From NCBI GenBank assembly GCA_044867645.1, contig JBIOVI010000041.1:1-64000 (forward strand): 64,000 nucleotides of DNA. The letters run 5' to 3'. Below are positions 49,096-58,071 of this stretch, in pieces; position 1 is the stretch's first letter, and each line of letters starts with the position of its first letter. This DNA is from VRUE01 sp044867645. Lineage in GTDB: Bacteria; Actinomycetota; Thermoleophilia; Solirubrobacterales; 70-9. The notes under the pieces are model-generated. The model saw only the letters and a program-made list of their open reading frames with translations, did not search any database and had not been told where the DNA came from. The position numbers and the translations under genes are program-made.

Positions 49096-49763
49096 CTCGA
49101 GACCTTCTCCGGCTGGGGGACGATGCGGATGTAGGGGCGCGGCTCCTCCCAGCCCTCGGGGTAGATCTCCTTCGCCTGGTCGTTGGAGACCGAGCCGGCG
49201 ATGATCACGTCGTCTCCCTGCTTCCACTGGGCCGGGGTTGCGACTTTGTGCTCGGCGGTGAGCTGGAGCGAGTCGACTACCCGCAGGACCTCGTCGAAGT
49301 TGCGCCCGGTCGTCATCGGGTAGACAAGGATGAGTTTGATCTTCTTGTCGGGGCCGATGACGAAGACGTTGCGGACCGTCTGGTTGTCGACGGGAGTGCG
49401 GTCTGCGGCGTCGCCGGAGACGTCAGCCGGCAACATCCCGTAGAGCTTGGACACCTCGAAGTCAGCGTCACTGATGATCGGATAGTTGGGCGCGGTGCCC
49501 TGGGTGTCCTCGATGTCCTTCGCCCAGTCCTCGTGCTTGTCGAGCGGATCGACCGAGAGCCCGATGATCTTCACGTTGCGCTTGGCGAACTCGGGCTCGA
49601 TGCTTGCCATGTAGCCGAGCTCGGTCGTGCAGACCGGGGTGAAGTCCTTGGGATGGGAGAACAGGACGGCCCACGACCCGTCGATCCAGTCATGGAACTT
49701 GATCCGACCCTCGGTCGTCTCGGCCTCGAAATCGGGGGCTACGTCACCAAGTTTCAACGCCAT
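49092..49763 (-). CDS. 1-Cys peroxiredoxin (Prx6-like, 223 aa)
   Basis: Peroxidatic Cys45 in HPKDFTPVCTTELG; Prx6-type C-terminal domain (VYPMTTGRNFDEVLRVVDSL, then TPAQWKQGDDVIIAGSVSND). Reduces peroxides. CAAAGGAGC before ATG. The upstream region has the 8-bp palindrome GAACGTTC at 49777-49784. Confidence 0.93.
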   Translation of the reverse strand: MALKLGDVAPDFEAETTEGRIKFHDWIDGSWAVLFSHPKDFTPVCTTELGYMASIEPEFAKRNVKIIGLSVDPLDKHEDWAKDIEDTQGTAPNYPIISDADFEVSKLYGMLPADVSGDAADRTPVDNQTVRNVFVIGPDKKIKLILVYPMTTGRNFDEVLRVVDSLQLTAEHKVATPAQWKQGDDVIIAGSVSNDQAKEIYPEGWEEPRPYIRIVPQPEKVSS

Positions 49764-49820
49764 GAGCCGCTCCTTTGAACGTTCGTTCGGTCATTTACCC
49801 TAATTCCAATCCGAGTTTAG

Positions 49821-50327
49821 CTATATCGACTTGTCGGCCTCTCCGACTAGGTTCATCGCCGCACCGGCCATGATCTCGGCCCAGTCGTGCGGGTCCCTTG
49901 GGTCGACGAACACGCATGAGATGCCGACACGCCAAGTGTCGCCGGCGGCCTCGAGCACCTCGCTGCCGTGCTCCAGCAAGATCGGGTCGACCGTTCCCTT
50001 CATCTCGTAGACAAAACCGCGCACCGGCGTTTCGATCAGACGTTCCATGAGTCGTTCGAGACGCGATCCGTGGATCGCCGAGAGCTCTTCCGGCGGCCCC
50101 TTCGCAGAAGCGAACGGCCAGAACACGATCGCCACATCGCCGACCATCTCGAGGATCGTGTGGGGCTGAAGCGGATCGGCGAGGGCAGGCTCGATCCCTG
50201 CCTCCCGAATCGCTCCCAAGCCGTCCTCCGTCCGGCTGGTGCCACGCACCTCCCAGCCCTCGTCCAGCAGCCGCTTGCCGACCAGCCTTCCCCGGCACCC
50301 GCAGCCGACGATCAGCGCCCGCGCCAC
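49821..50327 (-). CDS. NAD(P)-binding Rossmann-fold protein (168 aa)
   Basis: N-terminal VGCGCRGRLVGKRLLDEGWE is a dinucleotide-binding motif; short epimerase/dehydrogenase-like domain without an obvious YxxxK. GTG start. Substrate unknown; lies alone between peroxiredoxin and a small membrane gene. Confidence 0.7.
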   Translation of the reverse strand: MARALIVGCGCRGRLVGKRLLDEGWEVRGTSRTEDGLGAIREAGIEPALADPLQPHTILEMVGDVAIVFWPFASAKGPPEELSAIHGSRLERLMERLIETPVRGFVYEMKGTVDPILLEHGSEVLEAAGDTWRVGISCVFVDPRDPHDWAEIMAGAAMNLVGEADKSI

Positions 50328-50339
50328 GCTCGGCCGCCC

Positions 50340-50630
50340 TCAGACCTCGGGCGAGTTGCCCCGCCGCAGCTGCTCAATCTCCTCCTCCTCGACCTCGGCA
50401 CGGAGCGCGTCCAGGTCGACCTCCTCGGCACCGCGACGGCGCCGCATCTCATTCTGCGCCTCGACCATCTGCCGCACGTCGTCGATCTCGTTCTGCGCCT
50501 CGACCTCCGGGCTGCGGGTCGGCTTCCAGTCGACCAGGTCGGCGGTGCTGCCCTTGTAGTTGCGGTCGATCAACACCAGGACCCCGACGATCACGAGCAG
50601 CAAGAGGATGGTGAGGAGGACAAAACCCAT
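50340..50630 (-). CDS. Small membrane protein with coiled coil (96 aa)
   Basis: Single N-terminal transmembrane helix (FVLLTILLLLVIVGVLVLID) and an acidic coiled-coil tail. Probably co-transcribed with the Rossmann protein downstream. Unknown function. Confidence 0.7.
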   Translation of the reverse strand: MGFVLLTILLLLVIVGVLVLIDRNYKGSTADLVDWKPTRSPEVEAQNEIDDVRQMVEAQNEMRRRRGAEEVDLDALRAEVEEEEIEQLRRGNSPEV

Positions 50631-50694
50631 TGCCGGCTCAGCATACGCCGCCGCACCTGGGTCGCCCCAGCCGGGACGGCCATAATGCCCGCTT

Positions 50695-51897
50695 ATGCCC
50701 GAGGCCTACCTCCTCGACGCTGTCCGCACCCCGATGGGCTCCTACCGGGGAGCGCTCTCGAGCGTGCGTCCCGACGACCTCGCCGCCCACGTCGTCCGCG
50801 CCACGGTCGAGCGGACCGGCGTTGACCCCGCCGAGATCGTCGACGTCTATTTCGGTGCCGCCAACCAGTCGGGTGAGGACAACCGCGACGTAGCGCGCAT
50901 GGCCGTCCTGCTGGCGGGACTGCCGGCCAGCGTGCCGGGAGCGACGGTCAACCGACTCTGCGCCTCCGGACTGGAGGCGGTCAACGCCGCGGCCCGCGCG
51001 GTCAAGCTCGGCGAGGGCGACTTCTATCTCGCTGGGGGCGTCGAGTCGATGAGCCGGGCGCCCTGGGTCGTAGGCAAGCCAGAGCGCGGCCTCCCCCGCG
51101 GTGAGCAGACCATGCACGACACGACCCTCGGCTGGCGCTTCATCAATCCGCGAATGGCGGAGCTGGGAGTATCGACCGAATCGATGGGCGAGACCGGCGA
51201 GAACGTCGCCGAGCGCTACGGAGTCAGCCGCGAGGATCAGGACGGCTTCGCCTTACGCAGCCACCAGCGCGCGGTCGCCGCCGCCGAGGCGGGGCTCTTC
51301 GCCGAGGAGATCGTGCCGGTCGAGGCACCGAAAGGGCGGCGCGATACGGTCCTGGTCGAGGCCGACGAGGGACCCCGTGCCGACGCTTCGCTGGAGAAGA
51401 TGGCGGCCCTCCGGCCGGTCTTCCGCGAGGACGGGACCGTGACCGCCGGCAACGCCTCGACCCTGAACGACGGCGCGGCTTGCCTGCTGGTCGCATCCGA
51501 GGCGGGAGTCGAAAAGCTCGGTGCCGAGCCGCTGGCCCGCGTGGTCGCCAGCGGCGTCGCTGGCGTCGACCCCGCCTACATGGGCATCGGTCCCGCGGTC
51601 GCCGTGCCACGCGCGCTCGCCGCTGCCGGCCTCTCGCTCGACCAGATCGACCTGGTCGAGCTGAACGAGGCTTTCGCCTCCCAGGTGCTCGCCTGCGCCC
51701 GCGAGCTGGGGATCGACGAAGAGCGCCTCAACGTCAATGGCGGCGCGATCGCCCTCGGCCACCCGCTTGGCTGCTCCGGCGCCCGCCTGACGACGACGCT
51801 GGTGCGCGAGCTGCGTCGCCGCAACGGCCGCTACGGCATCGCCACGATGTGCGTCGGTGTCGGTCAGGGCCTAGCGACGGTGTTCGAAGCGGTCTAG
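50695..51897 (+). CDS. Acetyl-CoA C-acyltransferase (thiolase, 400 aa)
   Basis: Last step of beta-oxidation: thiolytic cleavage of 3-ketoacyl-CoA. Catalytic Cys89 (NRLCASG), His in GGAIALGHPLG (about 356) and the second Cys in CVGVGQG (about 387). Full-length and degradative-type. Heads a plus-strand fatty-acid region. Confidence 0.93.
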   Translation: MPEAYLLDAVRTPMGSYRGALSSVRPDDLAAHVVRATVERTGVDPAEIVDVYFGAANQSGEDNRDVARMAVLLAGLPASVPGATVNRLCASGLEAVNAAARAVKLGEGDFYLAGGVESMSRAPWVVGKPERGLPRGEQTMHDTTLGWRFINPRMAELGVSTESMGETGENVAERYGVSREDQDGFALRSHQRAVAAAEAGLFAEEIVPVEAPKGRRDTVLVEADEGPRADASLEKMAALRPVFREDGTVTAGNASTLNDGAACLLVASEAGVEKLGAEPLARVVASGVAGVDPAYMGIGPAVAVPRALAAAGLSLDQIDLVELNEAFASQVLACARELGIDEERLNVNGGAIALGHPLGCSGARLTTTLVRELRRRNGRYGIATMCVGVGQGLATVFEAV

Positions 51898-51973
51898 GGA
51901 CAGTGGCCTCCGGCTCGATGAAGCTTTTTACCCCCTACGACGGCTACAAAGCTTCATGTAGCCTCGCGCCTCG
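51898..51973. promoter_or_regulatory. Operator-like inverted repeats upstream of the fatty-acid operon
   Basis: Perfect 10-bp arms ATGAAGCTTT (51918-51927) and AAAGCTTCAT (51948-51957), 20-nt spacer; overlapping it, GCTACA (51943-51948) pairs with TGTAGC (51957-51962) around an AAGCTT core. This is the only non-coding gap between the thiolase and the aminotransferase, so it is a likely regulator-binding or attenuation site. Confidence 0.55.
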
Positions 51974-52765
51974 ATGACGACAGGGGTCCAGGAGCTCGCC
52001 AGCGTTGACGGGCGGATAACACCCACCGCCGAGGCGGTCGTGCCGATGAAGGACGACGGCCTCTACCGGGGCGATGGCGCCTTCGAGGTGATTCGCCTCT
52101 ATGAGGGACGGCCCTTTGCGCTCGGCGATCATCTCGACCGGCTCGAGCGCTCCGGCGCAGCGATCCGTCTCGAGTTCGACCGGGCGGCGCTGGAGCGGGA
52201 GATCGAGGCGCTGCTCGCCGAGGCCGGCCAGGTCGAAGGTCAGCTGCGGCTGATCGTCACCCGCGGCGGACGCAGGATCGCGGCGACTGAGCCACTGCCA
52301 CCCCACGCCGAGGCGCTGGCCCTCGCCACCGTCACCTACAACCCGACGGTGATCCTCAACGGGGTCAAGTCGCTTTCCTACGCCGCCAACATGCAGGCGA
52401 CGCGGCTGGCGAAAGAGCAGGGCGCCGACGAGGCGGTCCTGGTCCGACCCGATGGCACCGTGCTCGAGCCGCCGACCTCGGCGGTCTTCTGGGTCTCCGC
52501 AGCCGGCGTGCTACGCACGCCGGCTCTCGACGTGGGCGTGCTCGAATCGATCACCCGCGACCGCCTGGTGAAGGCCCTTCAGGTCGAGGAGGGCGCCTGG
52601 CCGGTTGCCGACCTGCGTGCCGCCAAAGAGGCCTTCCTCGCCTCGACCACGCGCGAGATCCAGGCAGTTTCCGCCATCGACGGCAACCCGCTGGCCGAGG
52701 CGCCCGGGCCACGAACCCGCGAGGCACAAGAGGCTTTCGCGGAGACGCTCGGGCGGGAGCTTTGA
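51974..52765 (+). CDS. Class IV aminotransferase / aminodeoxychorismate lyase-like (263 aa)
   Basis: Fold type IV PLP enzyme: DDGLYRGDGAFEVIRLYEGR, RLIVTRGG, the PLP Lys in VKSLSYAANMQA, DEAVLVRPDGTVLEPPTSAV and STTREIQAVSAIDG. Could be a branched-chain aminotransferase or 4-amino-4-deoxychorismate lyase; motifs do not decide. Oddly placed inside a beta-oxidation region. Confidence 0.85.
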   Translation: MTTGVQELASVDGRITPTAEAVVPMKDDGLYRGDGAFEVIRLYEGRPFALGDHLDRLERSGAAIRLEFDRAALEREIEALLAEAGQVEGQLRLIVTRGGRRIAATEPLPPHAEALALATVTYNPTVILNGVKSLSYAANMQATRLAKEQGADEAVLVRPDGTVLEPPTSAVFWVSAAGVLRTPALDVGVLESITRDRLVKALQVEEGAWPVADLRAAKEAFLASTTREIQAVSAIDGNPLAEAPGPRTREAQEAFAETLGREL

Positions 52766-52789
52766 CGACGACAGACAAGAAGGAGTGAG

Positions 52790-53959
52790 ATGGACTTCCA
52801 GCTGAGCGACGAGCAGCGCTTGATCTCCGAAGCAGCCCGCGAATTCGCCGACAAGGAGATAGTTCCGCGAGTCAAAGAGAACGACCGCGCCGCCCGCTTC
52901 GACCGCGAGCTGGCAAGCAAGCTGGGCGAGGTCGGCTACCTCGGCGCGCCGGTCGCCGAGCAGTACGGCGGCCGCGGCCTCGACTACATCGGCTACGGGC
53001 TGATCGTCGAGCAGGTCGGCCGCGCCGACTCCTCCGCCCGCACTGTGGTCTCCGTGCAGACCTCGCTGGTCGCCGGCTCGATCGAGCGCTGGGGAACCGA
53101 GGAGCAGAAGCAGAAGTGGCTGCCGCGGCTCTGCTCCGGCGAGGCGCTCGGCTGCTTCGGCCTGACCGAGCCCGACACCGGCTCCGACGCGGCCAATCTG
53201 CGCACGCGTGCGACCAAGACCGACTCCGGCTGGTCGATCAGCGGCCAGAAGATGTGGATCTCGCTCGGCAACTTCTCCGAGGTGGCGCTGATCTTCGCCC
53301 AGACCGACCCCGAGAAGAAACACCGGGGCCTCGCCTGCTTTCTCGTGCCGACGGCATCAGACGGGTTCACCACGCAGGAGATCCACGGCAAGCTCGGGCT
53401 GCGCTCTTCCGATACCGCGGAGCTCTCGCTCGACGGGGTCGAGGTCGGCGAGGACGCGATGCTGGGCGAGATCGGCGACGGCTTCAAGGTCGCGATGAGC
53501 GCTCTCGACAACGGCCGTTACAGCGTCGCCGCCGGCTGCGTCGGCATCTGCGACGGCTGCGTCGAAGCCTCGGTCGCCTATGCCAAGGAGCGCAAGCAGT
53601 TCGGCGTGCCGCTGGCCCGCTTCCAGCTGGTCCAGGAGATGATCGCCGACATGATCCTCAAGCGCGACGCCAGCCGCATGCTCGTCTACCGGGCGGGCGT
53701 GCTCAAGGACGAAGGCAAGCCGAACACGATGGAGACCTCGGTGGCGAAGCTCTACGCGACCGAGTCGGCGGTCGAGTGCGCCAACCTGGCGATCCAGGTG
53801 CACGGCGGCGCCGGCTACGTCGACGACTACCCGGTCGAGCGCTACCTGCGCGACGCGCGGGTGACGACGCTGTACGAGGGCACCTCGCAGATCCAGAAGC
53901 TGATTATCGGCCGCGCCGCGACCGGGATCAACGCGATGACTCCCCTGGAGGCCGAGTGA
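52790..53959 (+). CDS. Acyl-CoA dehydrogenase (389 aa)
   Basis: FAD-dependent alpha,beta-dehydrogenation of acyl-CoA. Seen: CFGLTEPDTGSDAANLRTRA, LGLRSSDTAELSLDGVEV, QFGVPLARFQLVQEMIADM, and the catalytic Glu in TTLYEGTSQIQ (about E363), the short-chain type position. AAGGAG before ATG. Stop overlaps the hydratase start (GTGA). Confidence 0.93.
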   Translation: MDFQLSDEQRLISEAAREFADKEIVPRVKENDRAARFDRELASKLGEVGYLGAPVAEQYGGRGLDYIGYGLIVEQVGRADSSARTVVSVQTSLVAGSIERWGTEEQKQKWLPRLCSGEALGCFGLTEPDTGSDAANLRTRATKTDSGWSISGQKMWISLGNFSEVALIFAQTDPEKKHRGLACFLVPTASDGFTTQEIHGKLGLRSSDTAELSLDGVEVGEDAMLGEIGDGFKVAMSALDNGRYSVAAGCVGICDGCVEASVAYAKERKQFGVPLARFQLVQEMIADMILKRDASRMLVYRAGVLKDEGKPNTMETSVAKLYATESAVECANLAIQVHGGAGYVDDYPVERYLRDARVTTLYEGTSQIQKLIIGRAATGINAMTPLEAE

Positions 53960-54729
53960 GCGAGCTGGTCGAGACGACCATCGATGAGTTCAACGTCGCG
54001 CTGTTGCGCCTGAACCGGCCGGAGGCGCGCAACGCGCTCTCGCCGGAGGTGATGGAGCGGCTCGCCTCCGAGTTGGAGCGGCTCGACCCCGACCCCGAGG
54101 TGCGCTGCATCGTGATCGCCGGCTCCGACGAGGTGTTCGCCGCGGGCGCCGACATCAGGGCGATGAGCGAGCGCAGCTTCGCCGAGGCGCTGCGCCATCC
54201 GGCCGCCTCCTTCTGGCGACGAGTCGCCGCCATAAAGACGCCCCTGGTCGCCGCCGTCTCCGGCTATGCGCTGGGCGGCGGCTGCGAGCTCGCGCTTGCC
54301 TGCGACATGATCGTCGCCTCGGACACCGCCCTCTTCGGCCAGCCCGAGATAACCCTGGGCATCATCCCAGGCGGCGGCGGCACCCAGCGACTCGCCCGGG
54401 TGATCGGCAAGCAGCGGGCAATGGAGTATGTGCTGACCGGGCGGCGATTCGACGCCGGCATGGCGCTGAAGTGGGGCCTCGTCAACCAGGTCGTGGGGAA
54501 AGGCCTCTGGCTGACCGAGGCGGTCGAGCTTGCCCGCACGGTTGCCGAGCGACCGCCGATCGCAGCCCGGCTCGCCAAGCAGGCGGTGCTGGCGGCCGAG
54601 GAGACGGCAATGTCCGCCGGGCTCGAGAACGAGCGCCGCCTCTATGAGCTGGCGATGGCAACCGAGGACCGGGTCGAGGGGATGCAAGCCTTCCTCGAGA
54701 AGCGAGAGCCGAAGTTCGAGGGAAAGTGA
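53956..54729 (+). CDS. Enoyl-CoA hydratase (257 aa)
   Basis: Crotonase fold: LNRPEARNALSPEV, oxyanion-hole segment FAAGADIRAMSE, GYALGGGCELALACDM and GQPEITLGIIPGGGGTQRL with both catalytic Glu. The GTG at 53956 overlaps the dehydrogenase stop; longer upstream frames are shadow. Hydrates trans-2-enoyl-CoA. Confidence 0.93.
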   Translation: MSELVETTIDEFNVALLRLNRPEARNALSPEVMERLASELERLDPDPEVRCIVIAGSDEVFAAGADIRAMSERSFAEALRHPAASFWRRVAAIKTPLVAAVSGYALGGGCELALACDMIVASDTALFGQPEITLGIIPGGGGTQRLARVIGKQRAMEYVLTGRRFDAGMALKWGLVNQVVGKGLWLTEAVELARTVAERPPIAARLAKQAVLAAEETAMSAGLENERRLYELAMATEDRVEGMQAFLEKREPKFEGK

Positions 54730-55922
54730 AGGTCGAGCGGGTCGGCGTCGTCGGCGCCGGCACGATGGGCGCCGGGATCGCGCAGATCGCGGCGCTGGGC
54801 GGCTACGAGACGCGGCTCCACGATCCGGTGCCGGCGGCGCTGGAAACCGGAATCGACCGCATGCGCGCAGCGCTGACGAAAGGTGTCGGGAAGGGGTTTT
54901 GGGGCGAACGGGAGGCCGAGGAGGCGAGCGCTCGCGCCGGCGCAGCCGCGAGCTTCGACCAGCTGTGCGAATGCGACCTGGTGGTGGAGGCGGCACCAGA
55001 GGACCTGGAGCTGAAGCGTGAGCTGTTCGCGTCGCTCGCCGAGACCTGTCGGCCGAAAGCAATCCTGGCGACCAACACCTCATCGCTGTCGGTGACCGCG
55101 ATCGGCGAAGACGTTCCCGGCCCGGAGCGCATCGTCGGCATGCACTTCTTCAACCCCCCCGTGCTGATGAAGCTCGTCGAGGTCGTCTCGACGGAGCGAT
55201 CCAGCGCAGCGGCGCTGAACGCCACCGTCGCGGTCGGACGCCGCATGGGCCGTACGCCGATCCGCGCCAAGGACAGCCCGGGGTTCGTCGCCAACCGCCT
55301 TGCCCGTCCCTTCACGCTGGAGTCGCTGCGGATGCTTGCGGCGGGGGTGGCCGACGCCGCGACGATCGACCGTGTCTGCCGGCTCGGCGGCGGCTTTCGC
55401 ATGGGCCCGTTTGAGCTGATCGACCTGATCGGTCTCGACGTCAACCTCAGCGTCGCCCGCTCCTTCTTCCGACAGGGCGGCGAGCCGGAGCGCTGGCGTC
55501 CGAGCCCGATCCAGGAACAACTCGTCGGCGAAGGCAAGCTGGGTCGTAAGAGCGGCAGCGGCTTTTACGAGTACGGCGATGGGCCCCATCGCGACGCCGA
55601 TCCCGACCTGGGCGTCGAGGCGCCCACGCTCGACCCGGGCCAACTGACGAAGATCGACCCGGCGGCTCCCGCGATCCTCTCCCGCCTGGTCGCCCAGATC
55701 GCCAACGAGGCGGCGTTCGCGCTCGAAGAGGAGGTCGGTTCCCCCGCCGACATGGACACCGCGATGCGGCTCGGCTTCAACTGGCCCCGTGGCCCGCTCG
55801 AGCTGACCGAGCTGATCGGCGCCGAACGCGCCGCCGCCCTGCTGGATGAGCTGCACGAGCGGCACGGCGACGCCTATCTCCCCGCCCCGCGACTGATCGC
55901 CGCACAGACCGGCGAGGGATGA
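54726..55922 (+). CDS. 3-hydroxyacyl-CoA dehydrogenase (398 aa)
   Basis: NAD-dependent: VGVVGAGTMGAGIAQIAALG (6-25), NTSSLSVTAI, catalytic His in GMHFFNPPVLMKLVEVV, and KDSPGFVANRLARPF. A second C-terminal 3HCDH domain (about 300-398) makes it longer than the ~285-aa single-domain form. GTG start coupled to the hydratase. Confidence 0.93.
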   Translation: MKVERVGVVGAGTMGAGIAQIAALGGYETRLHDPVPAALETGIDRMRAALTKGVGKGFWGEREAEEASARAGAAASFDQLCECDLVVEAAPEDLELKRELFASLAETCRPKAILATNTSSLSVTAIGEDVPGPERIVGMHFFNPPVLMKLVEVVSTERSSAAALNATVAVGRRMGRTPIRAKDSPGFVANRLARPFTLESLRMLAAGVADAATIDRVCRLGGGFRMGPFELIDLIGLDVNLSVARSFFRQGGEPERWRPSPIQEQLVGEGKLGRKSGSGFYEYGDGPHRDADPDLGVEAPTLDPGQLTKIDPAAPAILSRLVAQIANEAAFALEEEVGSPADMDTAMRLGFNWPRGPLELTELIGAERAAALLDELHERHGDAYLPAPRLIAAQTGEG

Positions 55923-57742
55923 GCGCGCAGGACTTCGAGCAGGCGCGCCGCGGCCTAGTCGCCACCTTCGACCCACCGGTGGTCGAGGACGAGCGGGGCC
56001 GGGTGGTCTGGGATCTGCGCCCTTACGACTTCCTCGGCGGCGAGCCACCTGACACCGCCCACCCCAACCTCTGGCGGCAGAGCCAGCTGACCAGGATCGC
56101 CGGCCTCTTCGAGCTGGCGCCGGGCTTCTACCAGCTGCGCGGCTTCGACCTCTCGAACATGCACGTGATCGAGGGAGACGATGGGATCGTCGTGATCGAT
56201 CCGCTGATCTCCACCGAGACCGCCGCCGCGGCGCTTTCCCTCTACCGCGCGCATCGCGGCGAGCGCCCCGTCACCGGCCTGATCTACACCCACAGTCACG
56301 TCGATCATTTCGGCGGAGCCCGGGGCGTCGTCTCCGCCGAGGAGATCGAAGCGGGCGGGATCCCGGTGCTGGCGCCCACTGGCTTCCTCCACCACGCGGT
56401 CAGCGAGAACGTCTTCGCCGGTACGGCGATGGGTCGCCGCGCCGGCTACATGTACGGGGCGCTGCTCGAGCGCGGTCCCCGGGGACAGCTCGGCTCCGGC
56501 CTCGGGCAGACGACCTCGCTGGGCACGATCACGCTGCTCCCGCCCACCGTCGAGATCGGCGAGACCGGCCAGTCGGAGGTCGTCGACGGGGTAGAAATGA
56601 CCTTTCAGCTCACCCCGGGCACCGAGGCTCCGGCCGCGATGAACATCCATTTCCCGCGGGCGCAGGCGCTCTGCGTCGCCGACAACGTCGCCCGCTCGAT
56701 GCACAACATCCTCACCCCCCGCGGTGCTCTGGTCCGCGACCCGCGCGTCTGGGCGGCATATCTCGATCAGGCGATCGAGCTCTTCGGCACCAGGTCGGAG
56801 CTGCTCTTCAGCGGGCACCACTGGGCCTGCTGGGGACAGCGTCAGATCGTCGAACTGCTCGAGCAGCAGCGCGACCTCTACACCTACCTGCACGACCAGA
56901 CCCTGCGGCTGCTGAACAAGGGTCACACCGGCGCCGAGATCGCCGAGCTGATCGAGCTGCCGCCGAGCCTGGCCGAGGAGTGGCACTGCCGCGAGTTCTA
57001 CGGCTCGGTCAGCCACAACACCAAGGCGATCTACCAGCGCTACATGGGCTGGTTCGACGGCAACCCCGCCCACCTTTGGGAGCATCCGCCAGAGGAGCAG
57101 GCCCGCCGCTACGTCGAGTTCATGGGCGGCGCCGAGGCGGTGCTGGAGAAGGCGCACGAATCCTTCAAGGCGGGCGACTACCGCTGGGTTGCCGAGGTCG
57201 TCAACCACGTCGTCTTCGCCGAGCCGGAGAACGAGGCGGCGCGGGCCCTGCAAGCGCGCACCCTGGAGCAACTCGGCTACGGCGCCGAGAACGCGACCTG
57301 GCGCAACTTCTTCTTGATGGGGGCCAAGGAGCTGTGCGAGGGAATCGGCGGGACGCCGACGGCAGCGGCACCTCCCGACATCGTCGCCAACCTCACGGTC
57401 TCCCAGCTCATCGACGCGATGGCGATCCGGCTCGACGGACCACGCGCCTGGGAACACGAGCTGCGGATCGATTGGGTGATCGCCGACCCCGACGAGGAGC
57501 ACGCGCTCACCGTTCGCAACGGGGTCCTGCGCCACCGCCCTGGCCGGCACGCGCCGAAGGCCGACGCCGCCCTGCTGGTCGACCGAAAAGCGCTCGACCG
57601 GCTACTGCTCGAAACCGCCGACGTCGGCGAGCTGGCCGAAGGCGGCAGGCTGCGTGTGGAGGGCGATGGGGCAAAGATCGGCGAACTTCTCGGCCTGCTC
57701 GACGAGCCCGACACCGGCTTCGCCATCGTCACCCCTGAGTGA
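55919..57742 (+). CDS. Alkyl sulfatase, SdsA1-like metallo-beta-lactamase (607 aa)
   Basis: Metallo-beta-lactamase core with THSHVDHFGGARG (about 124-136) for the binuclear zinc site, NIHFPRAQALCVADN and LLFSGHHWACWG, then a helical dimerisation domain and a C-terminal SCP2-like lipid-binding domain: the order of SdsA1. Cleaves alkyl sulfates to alcohol and sulfate. ATG overlaps the dehydrogenase stop (ATGA), so it belongs to the beta-oxidation operon. No signal peptide, unlike many secreted homologues. Confidence 0.88.
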   Translation: MSAQDFEQARRGLVATFDPPVVEDERGRVVWDLRPYDFLGGEPPDTAHPNLWRQSQLTRIAGLFELAPGFYQLRGFDLSNMHVIEGDDGIVVIDPLISTETAAAALSLYRAHRGERPVTGLIYTHSHVDHFGGARGVVSAEEIEAGGIPVLAPTGFLHHAVSENVFAGTAMGRRAGYMYGALLERGPRGQLGSGLGQTTSLGTITLLPPTVEIGETGQSEVVDGVEMTFQLTPGTEAPAAMNIHFPRAQALCVADNVARSMHNILTPRGALVRDPRVWAAYLDQAIELFGTRSELLFSGHHWACWGQRQIVELLEQQRDLYTYLHDQTLRLLNKGHTGAEIAELIELPPSLAEEWHCREFYGSVSHNTKAIYQRYMGWFDGNPAHLWEHPPEEQARRYVEFMGGAEAVLEKAHESFKAGDYRWVAEVVNHVVFAEPENEAARALQARTLEQLGYGAENATWRNFFLMGAKELCEGIGGTPTAAAPPDIVANLTVSQLIDAMAIRLDGPRAWEHELRIDWVIADPDEEHALTVRNGVLRHRPGRHAPKADAALLVDRKALDRLLLETADVGELAEGGRLRVEGDGAKIGELLGLLDEPDTGFAIVTPE

Positions 57743-57816
57743 GCGAAGCCCAGGACTTATAAGTCTCTTTTAGGTATGTTTCGAGTCTCTCTGCAAAACG
57801 GGCAAAGGGAGACACC
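57743..57816. promoter_or_regulatory. Upstream region with a 12-bp palindrome
   Basis: GACTTATAAGTC at 57754-57765 is a perfect palindrome 50 bp upstream of the excalibur gene's SD (AAAGGGAG). Candidate operator or promoter element. Confidence 0.45.
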
Positions 57817-58026
57817 TTGAGAACCAAGCTCATCGCTGCCGTAGTGGCAACTGTGGCCGCGCTCGCCATCTCGGCGGTGCCGGCGACCGCGGCGGACAAG
57901 GATTGCTCCGACTTCAGCACCTGGAGGCAGGCGCAGAACTTCTACAAGCGTCATGGCGGGCCCAGGTACGACCCACATCGCCTCGACGCCGACCACGATG
58001 GCATCGCCTGCGAGAGCCTCCGCTGA
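57817..58026 (+). CDS. Secreted excalibur calcium-binding protein (69 aa)
   Basis: Signal peptide at 1-26 (LIAAVVATVAALAISAVPAT-A), then one excalibur domain: DCSDFSTWRQAQNFY and the calcium loop DADHDGIACE. TTG start with AAAGGGAG. Extracellular; role unknown. Confidence 0.85.
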   Translation: MRTKLIAAVVATVAALAISAVPATAADKDCSDFSTWRQAQNFYKRHGGPRYDPHRLDADHDGIACESLR

Positions 58027-58071
58027 GGATCGAGGCCAGGTGCCCTGCCCGGCCCGGCCCCGGCGGCGGGC

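Noticed and set aside
53116..53955. Upstream extension of the enoyl-CoA hydratase
   Set aside because: The extension is an Arg-rich shadow of the acyl-CoA dehydrogenase; the GTGA overlap at 53956 gives the natural start.
55955..57550. 531-aa minus-strand open frame
   Set aside because: Antisense to the alkylsulfatase, whose motifs are unambiguous.
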